Made by a program: the position numbers and the translations under genes
Part shown: positions 18,543-27,782 of the stretch, one piece after another
Numbering within the stretch: position 1 is the first letter of the stretch
Layout of the letters: each line of letters starts with the position of its first letter
Assembly: GCF_002868715.1 (NCBI RefSeq)
Contig: NZ_PKLZ01000003.1
Span: 310,001 to 374,000 of the forward strand
Direction of reading: 5' to 3'
DNA: 64,000 nucleotides
From: Kineobactrum sediminis
GTDB lineage: Bacteria > Pseudomonadota > Gammaproteobacteria > Pseudomonadales > Halieaceae
The notes under the pieces: generated by a model
Told to the model about the DNA's origin: nothing
The model's input: only the letters and a program-made list of their open reading frames with translations
Databases searched by the model: none

Positions 18543-19223
18543 GTGAAAATATTACTGGTCGAGGACGATCGCGCGGTCGGGGAGTTTATTGTCAGTGAAC
18601 TGGCCGACGCGGGCCATGAGTGCACCCATATCAGCGATGGCGAAAATGGTCTCAGTGCTGCGCGCAGTAACGATTTTGACGCGTTGGTAGTGGATCGCAT
18701 GCTGCCGCGGCTGGACGGCCTTGAATTGATTCGCAGCTTGCGCGCCGGTGGCCAGCTTACGCCGGTGCTGGTGCTCAGCGCCCTCGGCGATGTCGATGAC
18801 CGGGTACAGGGACTGCACTGCGGCGCGGACGACTACCTTGTGAAGCCATTTGCGATGGCGGAATTACTGGCGCGCCTGGAAATACTGTATCGCCGGGCTG
18901 GTCAACGCCTGGTCGATGTACCCACCCGATTGTGCGTTGAGGACCTGGAGATGGACTTGCTGAGCCAGGAGGTGCGACGCGCTGGCGAACTGCTGGGTTT
19001 GCAGCCGAGAGAGTACCGATTGCTCGAATACCTGATGCGCAATGCAGGTCAGGTGGTAACCCGAGCCATGTTGCTGGAGCACGTCTGGGGCTATCACTTT
19101 GACCCACAAACCAACGTGATCGATGTTCACGTGTCACGCCTGCGCCAGAAAATAGACCGGGGTTTCACCCGGCCATTATTGCTGACAGTGCGGGGCGCCG
19201 GCTATCGCCTTGGCGGTGATTGA
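18543..19223 (+). CDS. OmpR family response regulator
   Basis: A 226-residue two-component regulator. The receiver domain holds acidic residues in VEDDRAVGEF, the phospho-acceptor Asp in VVDRMLPRLDGLE and the Lys in LVKPFAMAELLARL. The C-terminal winged helix (REYRLLEYLMRNAGQVVTRAMLLEHV...VIDVHVSRLRQKID) binds DNA. The start is GTG 18543 behind GGGAG; upstream residues in the frame are not family-like. The cognate kinase follows 3 bp downstream. Confidence 0.93.
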   Translation: MKILLVEDDRAVGEFIVSELADAGHECTHISDGENGLSAARSNDFDALVVDRMLPRLDGLELIRSLRAGGQLTPVLVLSALGDVDDRVQGLHCGADDYLVKPFAMAELLARLEILYRRAGQRLVDVPTRLCVEDLEMDLLSQEVRRAGELLGLQPREYRLLEYLMRNAGQVVTRAMLLEHVWGYHFDPQTNVIDVHVSRLRQKIDRGFTRPLLLTVRGAGYRLGGD

Positions 19224-19226
19224 TCA

Positions 19227-20615
19227 GTGCGTTTGGCAGATGTACTCAAAAGCCTCACCTTTCGCTACATCGCGAAGTATGTCACGACGCTGAGCGCCGC
19301 CGTGTTCCTGTTGCTCGCGATACTTTACTCCTATTTCAGCTACGGTTATTTCACCGAGCTGAGGGAGGCCATTGTCGATGAGCTCGATTCCCTGCAGCTG
19401 GTGTATCGCGGCCAGGGTCTGGGCGGTCTTGAGCAGTACCTGAATGATCAGCACAACCTGCCGACAATGGGGCGCTACAGCTACCTTATTGTTGACCAGC
19501 AAGACCGTAAGATTGCCGGTGACCTGGCGCAACTGCCGCGTTATCGGGAGTTTTCCGATGGCTGGGTAGGGTTCCAGATGGCCCTGCTGAACTGGGGCGA
19601 ACCCGTGGATGTGGACTTCCTGGCACGCCAGGAGCCACTGGGCGACGGCTATGTCGCCATCGTGGCGCGGAATTACGCGGATGCTGTTGCGGGCATGGGC
19701 CTGGTATTCAACACACTGTTCCGAGCCATGATCGCGACTCTTTTACTGGGTATTGCGGGTGGTTTTTTCAGTGCCGCGACTGCCCTGAAGCGCTTTGAGA
19801 AACTCAATATTGAGCTCGCCGATATTGTCCGCCACAACAGCAGGCAGAGGCTGTCGGTGGAAGACAAGAAAGGCTACCCGAGAGAAATGGCGCAAGCGAT
19901 GAACCAGATGCTTGACCAGATTGCGTCACTGATGCAGGGCGTCAAACGGGTATCCGATAACATTGCCCACGACCTGCGGACCCCATTGACCCGGATTCGC
20001 AATCACCTCAGCCAGTTGCGCGCGAGGCTCGACCCGGCGGGCCAGGATGATATTGATCGGGTGATCGAGGAATGCGATGGCCTGTTATCCTCTTTCAATG
20101 CGCTGTTGCGCATATCTGCGCTTGAATCCGGGGGTAGCACGACGTTCAATAGCGGGCTGTTTTTGCCGGGCCTGCTCGCCGATGTTGTGGAATTGTACGA
20201 GCCGGTTGCCAGCGACAAGGGTGTTACGTTGCGACTGCGGGTCGGTAACGACACTGCGCAGTGTGCGGGCGATAGTGACCTGCTGTTCCAGATGTGTGCC
20301 AATCTGCTCGATAACGCCATTAAATATACGCCTGCGAACGGGCACATAGATGTCACCCTGGCCACCCGGGAACCTGCAGCTGTCGAAATTACCGTGGCGG
20401 ATACGGGTCCCGGTATTGATGCCGGGGAGCGCGAGAGCGTATTCCGGCGATTTTATCGTGTGGAATCAAGTCGTGGGGAGCAACCGGGCCATGGCCTGGG
20501 GCTCAGCCTGGTGCAGGCGATTGTGCATTATCACCATGGCGCCATTACCCTTGCGGATAATGAGCCCGGGTTGCGGGTCGTGGTGCAATTGCCCGGGGTT
20601 ATTCCTCCAGCCTGA
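19227..20615 (+). CDS. HAMP-type sensor histidine kinase
   Basis: The 462-residue inner-membrane kinase paired with the upstream regulator. Two transmembrane helices (about 20-40 and 165-185) enclose a periplasmic sensor of about 120 residues; a HAMP linker follows. The H-box is NIAHDLRTPLTRIRNHL, N-box NLLDNAIKYTPANG, and G-boxes are ADTGPGID and GHGLGLSLVQAIV. The GTG start at 19227 comes directly after the regulator stop. The signal is unknown. Its 3' end overlaps the convergent gene by 17 bp. Confidence 0.93.
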   Translation: MRLADVLKSLTFRYIAKYVTTLSAAVFLLLAILYSYFSYGYFTELREAIVDELDSLQLVYRGQGLGGLEQYLNDQHNLPTMGRYSYLIVDQQDRKIAGDLAQLPRYREFSDGWVGFQMALLNWGEPVDVDFLARQEPLGDGYVAIVARNYADAVAGMGLVFNTLFRAMIATLLLGIAGGFFSAATALKRFEKLNIELADIVRHNSRQRLSVEDKKGYPREMAQAMNQMLDQIASLMQGVKRVSDNIAHDLRTPLTRIRNHLSQLRARLDPAGQDDIDRVIEECDGLLSSFNALLRISALESGGSTTFNSGLFLPGLLADVVELYEPVASDKGVTLRLRVGNDTAQCAGDSDLLFQMCANLLDNAIKYTPANGHIDVTLATREPAAVEITVADTGPGIDAGERESVFRRFYRVESSRGEQPGHGLGLSLVQAIVHYHHGAITLADNEPGLRVVVQLPGVIPPA

Positions 20616-21315
20616 GCCCGGAGGTATCCGGTGGTGGTGGAGTCTGCTGTGCTCGATAACGTTGCTCAAGGACATCCACCCCCGCTGGAGCCAGTTCCAG
20701 CCCTGACAGGTCCAGTGCCGGCGCTTGCGGACGGGGCGAGGCGCAATCACTGAAATCAGTACCTTCCGCCGCTAACTCGATGTCGTCGCCGCCGGTGACC
20801 GGGAGTGAGGTCTCGTTATCTTGTGGCGCCCGGGAATCACCGGGAATATCCAGAGTGAGGTGGCTTGTATCCGGTGGCGATACCGTGACGGTGCTTGCTT
20901 CGGCGAGTCGCGCCCCGGCCTCGGCCAGCTCCAGGGGAGGAATGGAAACGGTGGTGGCAACAGGGCCTGCGCGTTCATCAGGGCGCAGTACCTCACTGCC
21001 TGCCGGTTCCAGGGCAAGCCCACCAGCGGTGTTTTGACTCTCCGCGGCGCCGGCTGCAGGGTTCACCGCCGGAGCGTCTATGGTATCGCTTTGCCTTATG
21101 ACCGGTTGCGCGCCAGCCCTTTCCAGGGCCTGTTTATATTGCAGTGCAGTGCTCTTGTCACAGTTGCGTTTGAGAACCTGTGGCTTGCCGCTGAACAGCT
21201 TGTCCAGTGTGGCCTCGTCTGCCTTGAATACCTGGGCGAGCCGGGCTCGAACTGTCGCCGGCTCATGACCGGCAAGCAATTGACCTGCAAATACGATGTC
21301 ATAGCGCGGGTCCAT
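20599..21315 (-). CDS. Uncharacterised protein with repeated D-T-S-x-L-x-L motifs
   Basis: A 238-residue protein of unknown function. Residues 1-75 form a compact conserved module (YDIVFAGQLLAGHEP, then RARLAQVFKADEATLDKLFSGKPQVLK), recognisable as an N-terminal module of small proteins in marine gammaproteobacteria that are often followed by membrane or zinc-ribbon parts. The rest is low in hydrophobic residues and probably disordered, with short repeats around PPDTSHLTLDIPG, ALDLSGLELAPAGVDVL and PPDTSGLRLEE. ATG 21315 is preferred over the frame start 21381. It lies between a sensor kinase and an AraC regulator. Confidence 0.7.
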   Translation of the reverse strand: MDPRYDIVFAGQLLAGHEPATVRARLAQVFKADEATLDKLFSGKPQVLKRNCDKSTALQYKQALERAGAQPVIRQSDTIDAPAVNPAAGAAESQNTAGGLALEPAGSEVLRPDERAGPVATTVSIPPLELAEAGARLAEASTVTVSPPDTSHLTLDIPGDSRAPQDNETSLPVTGGDDIELAAEGTDFSDCASPRPQAPALDLSGLELAPAGVDVLEQRYRAQQTPPPPDTSGLRLEE

Positions 21316-21443
21316 AACGAATACCTTCTGCGCAGTATGGGACACCAGTATAGGCCCAGCTGCCGGCTTAACCAAGGGCATCTCCCCCGCGGTTGTCTGT
21401 TAACATGAAAGTTCTTTTCTTATCAGGGACAGGCTTTGAATTT

Positions 21444-22520
21444 ATGGCGCGACACCTGCCTACCCGATTTGCCCGAACTTTTGTCCGCATGGTCGAAGAG
21501 CGGGGCTATGATCCCGCCGCCGTGCTGGTGGCAGCGGGAATAGACTTTGACCCCATGGATGAAACCGCGAGTGGCTATCGCAATGAAATCAGTGCGATGG
21601 AGTACTCCCGAATCTACCAGCAGGTATTACGACTGCTTCAGGATGCCACCTTTGGTGTTACTCGCAGCGACCTGGCTGCACCGGGTGCATTCCGGATGAT
21701 GTGTTATTGCATCATCTCCTGCCGGAACCTGGGGCAGGCAATCGAGCGTGCGGCGGAGTTCTACCGCACGTTCTTTGACGAGCAGAGCCAGCTTTTCACC
21801 CAGTTTGGTGATGACTATGCCAGTATCGGCTACTGCCGCAATGATGCGACGGCCGGTTTGCCCGTGGCGGCAGGTGATGTTTATGGATTGTCGCTCTGGC
21901 ACCGGTTCTTCGGCTGGCTTTGCGGTCGTCCGCTGACCTTGGAACGGGTTGATTTCAGGGGCGGCGAACCCGACCAGATCGACAAATACAGTGAACTGTT
22001 TCAATGTCCCCTGCACTTTGACCAACCGCGGGATCTTTTATTCTTTGACAAAGGCTGTCTGGAGTGGCCGCTGGTGCATACCGAGCACTCTCTCGATGAA
22101 TTTTTACGCACAGCCCCATACCAGTTGCTGATCATGGATGCCCGCACCGGTAACGACAATGTATCGGCCCAGGTGCGGGCCATGCTCGGCCACGATTTCC
22201 AGCAGGGCGTGCCGGGCTTTGATGCCATCAGCCAGGCGCTTAATGTATCGGCGCCCACTTTGCGCCGCCGGCTCAGGCGCGAGGGTACGACCTATCAGCT
22301 ACTCAAGGACCAGGCGCGTTGCCAAGCGGCATGCCTTGCGCTCGATCGCCCTGAACTGTCGATCCAGGACATTGCCCTGCAATCGGGTTTCACCGATCCC
22401 AGCGCGTTTCACCGTGCCTTTCGCAAGTGGACAGGACAAACACCGGGCCAGTACCGGGCTGATCGCAAGGGGAGTGGAAATGGCCTCGGCAGTTCCGCAA
22501 ACGGGCGTGCTCGGGTATAA
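21444..22520 (+). CDS. AraC family transcriptional regulator
   Basis: A regulator of about 358 residues with an arabinose-binding-domain-like N-terminal region (about residues 20-200) and a C-terminal double helix-turn-helix (FDAISQALNVSAPTLRRRLRREGTTYQLLKDQARCQAA, then IQDIALQSGFTDPSAFHRAFRKWTGQTPGQYR). The domain layout is that of the OruR/ArgR-type branch that controls catabolic genes. The start is uncertain: ATG 21444 or ATG 21405, neither with a good ribosome site. The regulon is not evident; bolA follows 26 bp downstream. Confidence 0.88.
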   Translation: MARHLPTRFARTFVRMVEERGYDPAAVLVAAGIDFDPMDETASGYRNEISAMEYSRIYQQVLRLLQDATFGVTRSDLAAPGAFRMMCYCIISCRNLGQAIERAAEFYRTFFDEQSQLFTQFGDDYASIGYCRNDATAGLPVAAGDVYGLSLWHRFFGWLCGRPLTLERVDFRGGEPDQIDKYSELFQCPLHFDQPRDLLFFDKGCLEWPLVHTEHSLDEFLRTAPYQLLIMDARTGNDNVSAQVRAMLGHDFQQGVPGFDAISQALNVSAPTLRRRLRREGTTYQLLKDQARCQAACLALDRPELSIQDIALQSGFTDPSAFHRAFRKWTGQTPGQYRADRKGSGNGLGSSANGRARV

Positions 22521-22546
22521 TATGGCGCCCTGTTTCCGGAGGCCTT

Positions 22547-22873
22547 ATGTCCGTACGGCAAATTATCCAGGCCCGCCTCGAGGCTGACCTGGCACCACTT
22601 CACCTTGAAGTGGCCAACGAAAGCGACCAGCACAGTGTGCCGCCAGATTCTGAAACGCATTTCCGCGTGGTCGTAGTCAGCGATGCATTTGCAGGCCAGC
22701 GCAAGGTGGCTCGTCACCAGCGCGTTTATGGCGTGCTGGAGGCTCAGCTGAAGGGGCCGGTACATGCACTGGCCCTGCATACCTTTACTCCCGATGAGTG
22801 GCAGGCGCGGCAGCAGTCTGCGCCTGCCTCGCCCGACTGTCTCGGTGGCAGTAAAGCCGACCCCGGAGTCTGA
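22547..22873 (+). CDS. BolA family protein
   Basis: A 108-residue BolA/IbaG-type protein. It has the family core [31 protein letters not shown], including the conserved His-x-x-Val-Tyr stretch, and the C-terminal [14 protein letters not shown]. BolA proteins bind monothiol glutaredoxins and iron-sulfur clusters and influence cell shape and stress responses. It is 5 bp upstream of trhO, which suggests one transcript. Confidence 0.93.
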   Translation: MSVRQIIQARLEADLAPLHLEVANESDQHSVPPDSETHFRVVVVSDAFAGQRKVARHQRVYGVLEAQLKGPVHALALHTFTPDEWQARQQSAPASPDCLGGSKADPGV

Positions 22874-22878
22874 ACGTT

Positions 22879-23841
22879 ATGGCACAGTCTGTAGTCGCGG
22901 CCCTGTACCGTTTTGTCACGCTGGAAAACTATCGGGAACTGCGCGAACCCCTCCTGGATGCCTGCCTTGCGGCGGGGGTAAAGGGTACCTTGCTGCTGGC
23001 GGCTGAAGGCATCAACGGCACCATCGCGGGCTCCCGTGAAGGTGTTGATGCGGTGTTGGCGTGGTTGCGTAGCGACGCCCGCCTGGCGGCACTGGAACAT
23101 AAGGAGTCCCTGGATGAAGGGCTGCCGTTCTACCGGATGAAAGTGAAGCTCAAGCGGGAAATTGTCACCATGGGAGTGGAGGGTGTTGACCCCAATCGGG
23201 TCGTTGGTACCTATGTGTCGCCCCGGGACTGGAATGCTCTGGTTAATGACCCCGATGTTGTCCTGATAGATACCCGCAACGACTACGAGTGCGGGATTGG
23301 TACGTTTCGTGGTGCACGGGACCCGGAGACGACCAGCTTTCGCCAGTTTCCAGGCTATGTCCGGGAACACCTGGACCCGGCCCGGCACAAGAAGATCGCC
23401 ATGTTCTGCACCGGCGGTATTCGCTGTGAAAAGGCCTCGGCATTCATGCTCAACGAGGGCTTTGCCGAGGTTTATCACTTGCAGGGTGGTATTCTCAAAT
23501 ATCTGGAGGAGGTGCCGGAGGCCGAAAGTACCTGGGAAGGAGAGTGCTTTGTCTTTGATAACCGTGTTGCCGTTAACCATCGCCTCGAAAAGGGTAGCTA
23601 TGATCAGTGCCACGGTTGCCGGCACCCGATTACGGAAGACGACAAGGCCTCGGAAAAATATGAGCGGGGCGTATGTTGCCCGCTGTGCTATGACCGGTTG
23701 ACCACTGACCAGAAATCACGCTTCGCCGAACGTCAGAAGCAGATCGAGCTTGCCGCGAGTCGCGGTGAGCAGCATGTGGGGGCGGCTCCACCCGGGCGCC
23801 AGCTGGCGTCGGTGGCTGCGGATCAGGAAGAACGTTACTGA
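22879..23841 (+). CDS. trhO: tRNA uridine(34) hydroxylase TrhO
   Basis: A 320-residue rhodanese-related protein (YceA) that hydroxylates U34 of certain tRNAs to 5-hydroxyuridine. The N-terminal acylphosphatase-like part contains [15 protein letters not shown], the rhodanese domain has [19 protein letters not shown] and the catalytic Cys in [16 protein letters not shown]. The C-terminus carries a cysteine-rich segment (CHGCRHPI ... CCPLCYD). It is longer than some homologues owing to a polar tail. It converges with the protease gene, with a 7-bp overlap. Confidence 0.93.
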   Translation: MAQSVVAALYRFVTLENYRELREPLLDACLAAGVKGTLLLAAEGINGTIAGSREGVDAVLAWLRSDARLAALEHKESLDEGLPFYRMKVKLKREIVTMGVEGVDPNRVVGTYVSPRDWNALVNDPDVVLIDTRNDYECGIGTFRGARDPETTSFRQFPGYVREHLDPARHKKIAMFCTGGIRCEKASAFMLNEGFAEVYHLQGGILKYLEEVPEAESTWEGECFVFDNRVAVNHRLEKGSYDQCHGCRHPITEDDKASEKYERGVCCPLCYDRLTTDQKSRFAERQKQIELAASRGEQHVGAAPPGRQLASVAADQEERY

Positions 23842-24632
23842 AGCACCGTTTCGTGCAGCCGGTGCCTGAATATCGAGATCGGCACAAAGCGGCTGAGTTC
23901 CGCGCCGTCACCTTCTGAAATGACGCCGCTCAGCAAGGGCTCATCTCCAGAAAACTGAACCACCGCGCCTCCCGAGGCTCCCTTGAAGGCCCTGCAATCG
24001 CTGTCGCGGTGGCCACTGTTTTTGCCGCTATCATTCCGGGTAATGTGGCATGCAGGATCATAACTCAGGCTGTTACCGCCGGCGCCAATCCCCGTATCGC
24101 GAGAGTATCCCGCCATCACCAGTGGTAGCCCCGGATCTGCCTGTCGAGGATGTAGTGACAAAGGCTGTATCCGGCTGCCGGGTACGGCTTGGCGCAATCG
24201 CAAGATTGCCCAGTCTGCCTGCATACTGCCGCCGTCGGTTACCGGCACTGCTTCAATTCGCAGCGGTTGGCTGGCTTCCGGCAGCAGGGTGAATACGATC
24301 TTGTGAGTCAGGTCGCGGTAAAATTCCAGGCAGTGCCACGCGGTAATGATGGTATTGGCGCTGGTGGTGGACGTGGTCGCCACCAGGGTGGCGCTGCAGC
24401 GCTCCGTATAATGCCGGCGGTGCCCGGATTCGTACTTTACCCCGGGAACCCGCAGCTGGCCTATTGCCTGCAGCCAGTGGGGTGAGCTGCTGTCATAGCG
24501 TATACGGTTATCGTTGCCAGCCTGCACATTACCACTCGCCCCGCAGGCCACGAGCATCGGCAACAGGCAAAGGCGTAGGTAAAACAGCGCGTTCAGTGGA
24601 TTTTCTCCTTCATGGATCAATATGTTGGTCAC
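23835..24632 (-). CDS. Trypsin-like serine protease, probable lipoprotein
   Basis: An S1-type peptidase (up to 265 aa). The catalytic triad is visible as His in ITAWHC, Asp in [10 protein letters not shown] and Ser in [11 protein letters not shown] hydrophobic leader [13 protein letters not shown] matches a lipobox (LVAC), so the mature protein is probably lipid-anchored in the envelope. The frame starts at GTG 24632. However, an AAGGAG at 24610-24605 lies 8 nt before a CTG at 24596, which would place the leader directly at the N-terminus. The start is therefore uncertain. Confidence 0.8.
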   Translation of the reverse strand: MTNILIHEGENPLNALFYLRLCLLPMLVACGASGNVQAGNDNRIRYDSSSPHWLQAIGQLRVPGVKYESGHRRHYTERCSATLVATTSTTSANTIITAWHCLEFYRDLTHKIVFTLLPEASQPLRIEAVPVTDGGSMQADWAILRLRQAVPGSRIQPLSLHPRQADPGLPLVMAGYSRDTGIGAGGNSLSYDPACHITRNDSGKNSGHRDSDCRAFKGASGGAVVQFSGDEPLLSGVISEGDGAELSRFVPISIFRHRLHETVLQ

Positions 24633-24718
24633 ACCGGGTGCGGCAGGTCTTGGCCGACCCTGACTCGACCTTTAGCATGTTCGGGGATAGCGGCTGAAGT
24701 AGCAAGCGGGAGCAGGAT

Positions 24719-25582
24719 ATGGGACAGGGCAGGCAGTGTGTCGCGGTAGTGACAGGCGCGAGTCGTGGAGCGGGTAAGGGTATTGCGATAGCCCTGGGGA
24801 GTACCGGCGCGACCGTGTACATCACGGGCCGCAGCTGGAATGAGAATGACGCCGGTTTGCCGGGTTCGCTGCAGGCGACCGCCGAGGCAATTACAGCGGC
24901 GGGCGGTACCGCGATGCCGGTGTGTTGTGATCACTCTGATGACAGCCAGGTAGAAGCACTTTTTGCGCAAGTGAAAGAGCAGCAGGGCAGGCTGGACATT
25001 CTCGTCAATAACGCCACTGCCCTGCACGATGCGCTTACTGTAACCGGGCCTTTCTGGGAAAAACCCCTGGACCTGACCACAATCTGGGATGTCGGCATGC
25101 GTTCCCATTATGTGGCCAGCTGGTACGCGGCGCCGCTGTTGCAAGCCAACGGCGAAGGCCTGGTAGTGAATACCTCATCCTTTGGCGGCAGAATCTACAT
25201 GCACGGGCCTGCCTACGGTGCGGGTAAAGCGGCGGTGGATAAAATGGCTCACGATATGGCGGTCGATTTTCGACCCGAGAACGTCACCGTGATCTCCCTG
25301 TGGATGGGACTGTTACTGACCGAACGTTCGCGCCGGGTGTTCGATGCCGAACCGGAAAAATACGCAGACCTGGTGGCGGGGGCCGAACATCCTGAGTTCA
25401 GTGGCCGGGTAATAGCCGCATTGTGGGCTGATCCCGGGCGTATGGAGTACAGCGGCAAGGTCTGCATCGGTGCCGAGCTTGGTGCAGCCTATGGAGTACT
25501 GGATATTAATGGCCGGCAACCGGCGTCGCATCGCGATTTTTTTGGTCCACCCACGACCTTTGGTGATGCGATTATTGACTGA
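24719..25582 (+). CDS. SDR family oxidoreductase, DHRS1-like
   Basis: A 287-residue short-chain dehydrogenase with TGASRGAGKGIA near residue 14, VNNATAL in place of NNAG near 95, TSSFGG and the catalytic YGAGKAAVDK pair near 165. The sequence is closest to DHRS1-type proteins, for which substrates are poorly known. The start is supported by GGGAGCAGG just upstream. It is the first gene of a plus-strand run that continues with a flavin hydroxylase and meta-cleavage enzymes, so it may act on the same substrate. Confidence 0.85.
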   Translation: MGQGRQCVAVVTGASRGAGKGIAIALGSTGATVYITGRSWNENDAGLPGSLQATAEAITAAGGTAMPVCCDHSDDSQVEALFAQVKEQQGRLDILVNNATALHDALTVTGPFWEKPLDLTTIWDVGMRSHYVASWYAAPLLQANGEGLVVNTSSFGGRIYMHGPAYGAGKAAVDKMAHDMAVDFRPENVTVISLWMGLLLTERSRRVFDAEPEKYADLVAGAEHPEFSGRVIAALWADPGRMEYSGKVCIGAELGAAYGVLDINGRQPASHRDFFGPPTTFGDAIID

Positions 25583-25677
25583 GCGTTGCCGTACCCCAAA
25601 TGAAGGATGTATTGCGGCCTGTCCGGGCTTTTAATGGAAGCTGTAGTTGTTCGCCAAATCACAGATGGGAGTTCACC

Positions 25678-26907
25678 ATGACAATGCAACAGGCGGTTAT
25701 GTCCAACAACACCGAGGGTAATGCCTACAGCCTCGGGTCACCGCGTGCGGAAGCGCTTCTGGCCGCAGCGCGCGCCATGGCGCCGGCGCTGCGCGAGCGC
25801 GCTGCCGAGTGCAGGGCACAGAGCCGCGTACCCGACGAAACCATTGCCGATTTCAAAGAGGCGGGTTTCTTCAAAATCCTGCAGCCCGAACAATGGGGTG
25901 GGTACGCCATGGATCCGCAGGTATTTTATTCAGTGGGCCTGGAGATCGCCCGCCACTGCATGTCCAGTGCCTGGGTTTTGGGCGTTGTCGCGGTTCACAA
26001 CTGGCAGCTGGCGGTGTTTGATGATCGTGCGGCTCAGGATGTCTGGGGTGAAGATCCCGGTGTACTGATCTCGTCATCCTATGCCCCCGTGGGCAAGGTA
26101 ACGCCGGTTGATGGCGGTTATCGCCTCAGTGGGCGCTGGAGTTTTTCATCCGGTAGCGCGCACTGCCAGTGGGCATTTCTGGGCGCGGTCGTTCCCGTCG
26201 AGGGCGCGCCTTTTGATATGGCGAATTACCGGACTTTCCTGGTGCCGGCAAGCGCTTATGAGATTGTTGATAACTGGGATGTTGTCGGCCTTCAGGGGAC
26301 CGGCAGCCACGATATCGTAGTCGATGATGTTTTTGTGCCCGAGCATCGTACGCACCGCTCGATCGATGGTTATTATTGCGACAATCCGGGCAATGCCGTG
26401 AATGCCGCGCCCCTGTATCGCTTGCCGTTCATGCAGGTTTTTGTGCGGGCCGTCTGTACCGCCAGCCTGGGTGCACTGGAGGGAGAGCTGGATGATTTCA
26501 TCGAAGTGGCGAAAACACGCAAGGCCGGCCCGGTGGCAATGAGTGCCGACCCGGCGGCCCGTGCAGTGGCGGCGACAGTAAAAGCGTCCATAGAAGAAAT
26601 GAAACTGACCATGGTACGGAATTTTGATGCCATGATGGCCTGTACCCGGGCCGGCCAGCCGATCCCGATTGAGGACCGGGTGCGTTATCGTTACGATTCC
26701 TCGGTGGTAGCCGACCGCTGCCTGGAATTGTCCGGCGCAATGCTCAAGGCATCCGGTAGCGGCGGTATTCGGCTGGGTAGCGAACTGCTTTCCCGGCACC
26801 TGGACATCCTGGCCAGCCAGGCGCATGTGGCCAATCACTCCAGGCCATTTGCGGATAACATGGGGGGCATACTGTTCGGCGACGAGAATCGCGACTTCGC
26901 CATCTGA
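25678..26907 (+). CDS. Flavin-dependent hydroxylase, HsaA/TesA2-like
   Basis: A 409-residue acyl-CoA dehydrogenase-fold oxygenase component of a two-component flavin monooxygenase (HsaA/TesA2/HpaB-C2 type), which ortho-hydroxylates phenols with reduced flavin. Features include the N-terminal helical domain (VPDETIADFKEAGFFKILQPEQWGG), SGRWSFSSGSAHCQWAFLGA and a C-terminal helical bundle. No catalytic Glu base typical of true acyl-CoA dehydrogenases is apparent. ATG 25678 has GGGAG 9 nt upstream. The flavin reductase partner (HsaB/TesA1) is not in the window. Steroid versus aromatic substrate is not decided by sequence. Confidence 0.8.
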   Translation: MTMQQAVMSNNTEGNAYSLGSPRAEALLAAARAMAPALRERAAECRAQSRVPDETIADFKEAGFFKILQPEQWGGYAMDPQVFYSVGLEIARHCMSSAWVLGVVAVHNWQLAVFDDRAAQDVWGEDPGVLISSSYAPVGKVTPVDGGYRLSGRWSFSSGSAHCQWAFLGAVVPVEGAPFDMANYRTFLVPASAYEIVDNWDVVGLQGTGSHDIVVDDVFVPEHRTHRSIDGYYCDNPGNAVNAAPLYRLPFMQVFVRAVCTASLGALEGELDDFIEVAKTRKAGPVAMSADPAARAVAATVKASIEEMKLTMVRNFDAMMACTRAGQPIPIEDRVRYRYDSSVVADRCLELSGAMLKASGSGGIRLGSELLSRHLDILASQAHVANHSRPFADNMGGILFGDENRDFAI

Positions 26908-26948
26908 TCATCGGCGCTTTCATACCATCGGAAACAGTGAGGAAAATT

Positions 26949-27782
26949 ATGGGAACCAGGGGTTTATTGCCGGAAGGCCGCTACGCGAACTGCGCCAACG
27001 GGTATCGTATTCATTATCTTGATGAAGGCGAGGGGGACGTGGTGGTATTCCTCCATGGCTCTGGCCCCGGCGCCAGCGGTTACAGCAATTTCAAAGGTAA
27101 TTACCCTGCCATGGCCGCAGCCGGCTACCGCTGCATTGTTCCCGATCATATCGGTTACGGGTTTTCCGATAAGCCGGATGACGTGGAACATCCGCTGTCG
27201 TTTTTTGTCGAATGCATCAAGCAGACCCTTGATGAGATCGGTGTTGCCCGTTGCAGCATCGTGGGTAACTCCCTGGGTGGCGCAATCGCCCTGGGCCTGG
27301 CACTGGATTACCCCGAGCTGATAGACAAACTCATCCTCATGGCGCCCGGCGGGCTTAGTGAACTGCACGAATACCAGCAGATGCCCGGAATGCAGAAAAT
27401 GTTCCAGGTCTTTGGATCCGGCGAACCTGTCACCCACGAGGTGATGAAAGACCTGTTTGCCACCGGCCTGATGTATGACCCGGTTCATGCAACCGATGAC
27501 CTCGTGCGCGAGCGCATGCAGGTCATGGAGCTCATGAATGGCCATGTCATGGCCACTATGAAGGTGCCCGTGCTGACTGACCGGTTGCCCGAGCTGGACT
27601 GCCCGGTGCTGGGTTTCTGGGGTATCAACGAGCGCATGATGCCGGAGAGCGGGATCATGGCGCTGGCGAAAAACACCCATCAGCTGCGCCTGATCCTGGT
27701 CTCCGAGTGCGGTCACTGGGTTATGGTAGAGCACCGGGATATGTTCAACCGCAACTGCCTGGATTTCTTGCACAATGGATAA
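26949..27782 (+). CDS. Alpha/beta hydrolase, meta-cleavage product hydrolase
   Basis: A 277-residue C-C bond hydrolase of the BphD/HsaD/MhpC family. The oxyanion strand is VVFLHGSGPGASGYSNF, the nucleophile Ser is in IVGNSLGGAIALG, the acid and His lie in the C-terminal GFWGINERMMP and SECGHWVMVEH stretches. It splits ring-cleavage products into a dienoate and an acyl moiety. ATG 26949 is preferred over the GTG frame start 26937 because GAGG precedes it. The stop overlaps the next gene by 8 bp. Confidence 0.87.
   Translation: MGTRGLLPEGRYANCANGYRIHYLDEGEGDVVVFLHGSGPGASGYSNFKGNYPAMAAAGYRCIVPDHIGYGFSDKPDDVEHPLSFFVECIKQTLDEIGVARCSIVGNSLGGAIALGLALDYPELIDKLILMAPGGLSELHEYQQMPGMQKMFQVFGSGEPVTHEVMKDLFATGLMYDPVHATDDLVRERMQVMELMNGHVMATMKVPVLTDRLPELDCPVLGFWGINERMMPESGIMALAKNTHQLRLILVSECGHWVMVEHRDMFNRNCLDFLHNG

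Noticed and set aside
22744-23625. Minus-strand frame of 293 aa across bolA and trhO
   Set aside because: It overlaps the well-supported trhO gene completely and shows no protein family features.
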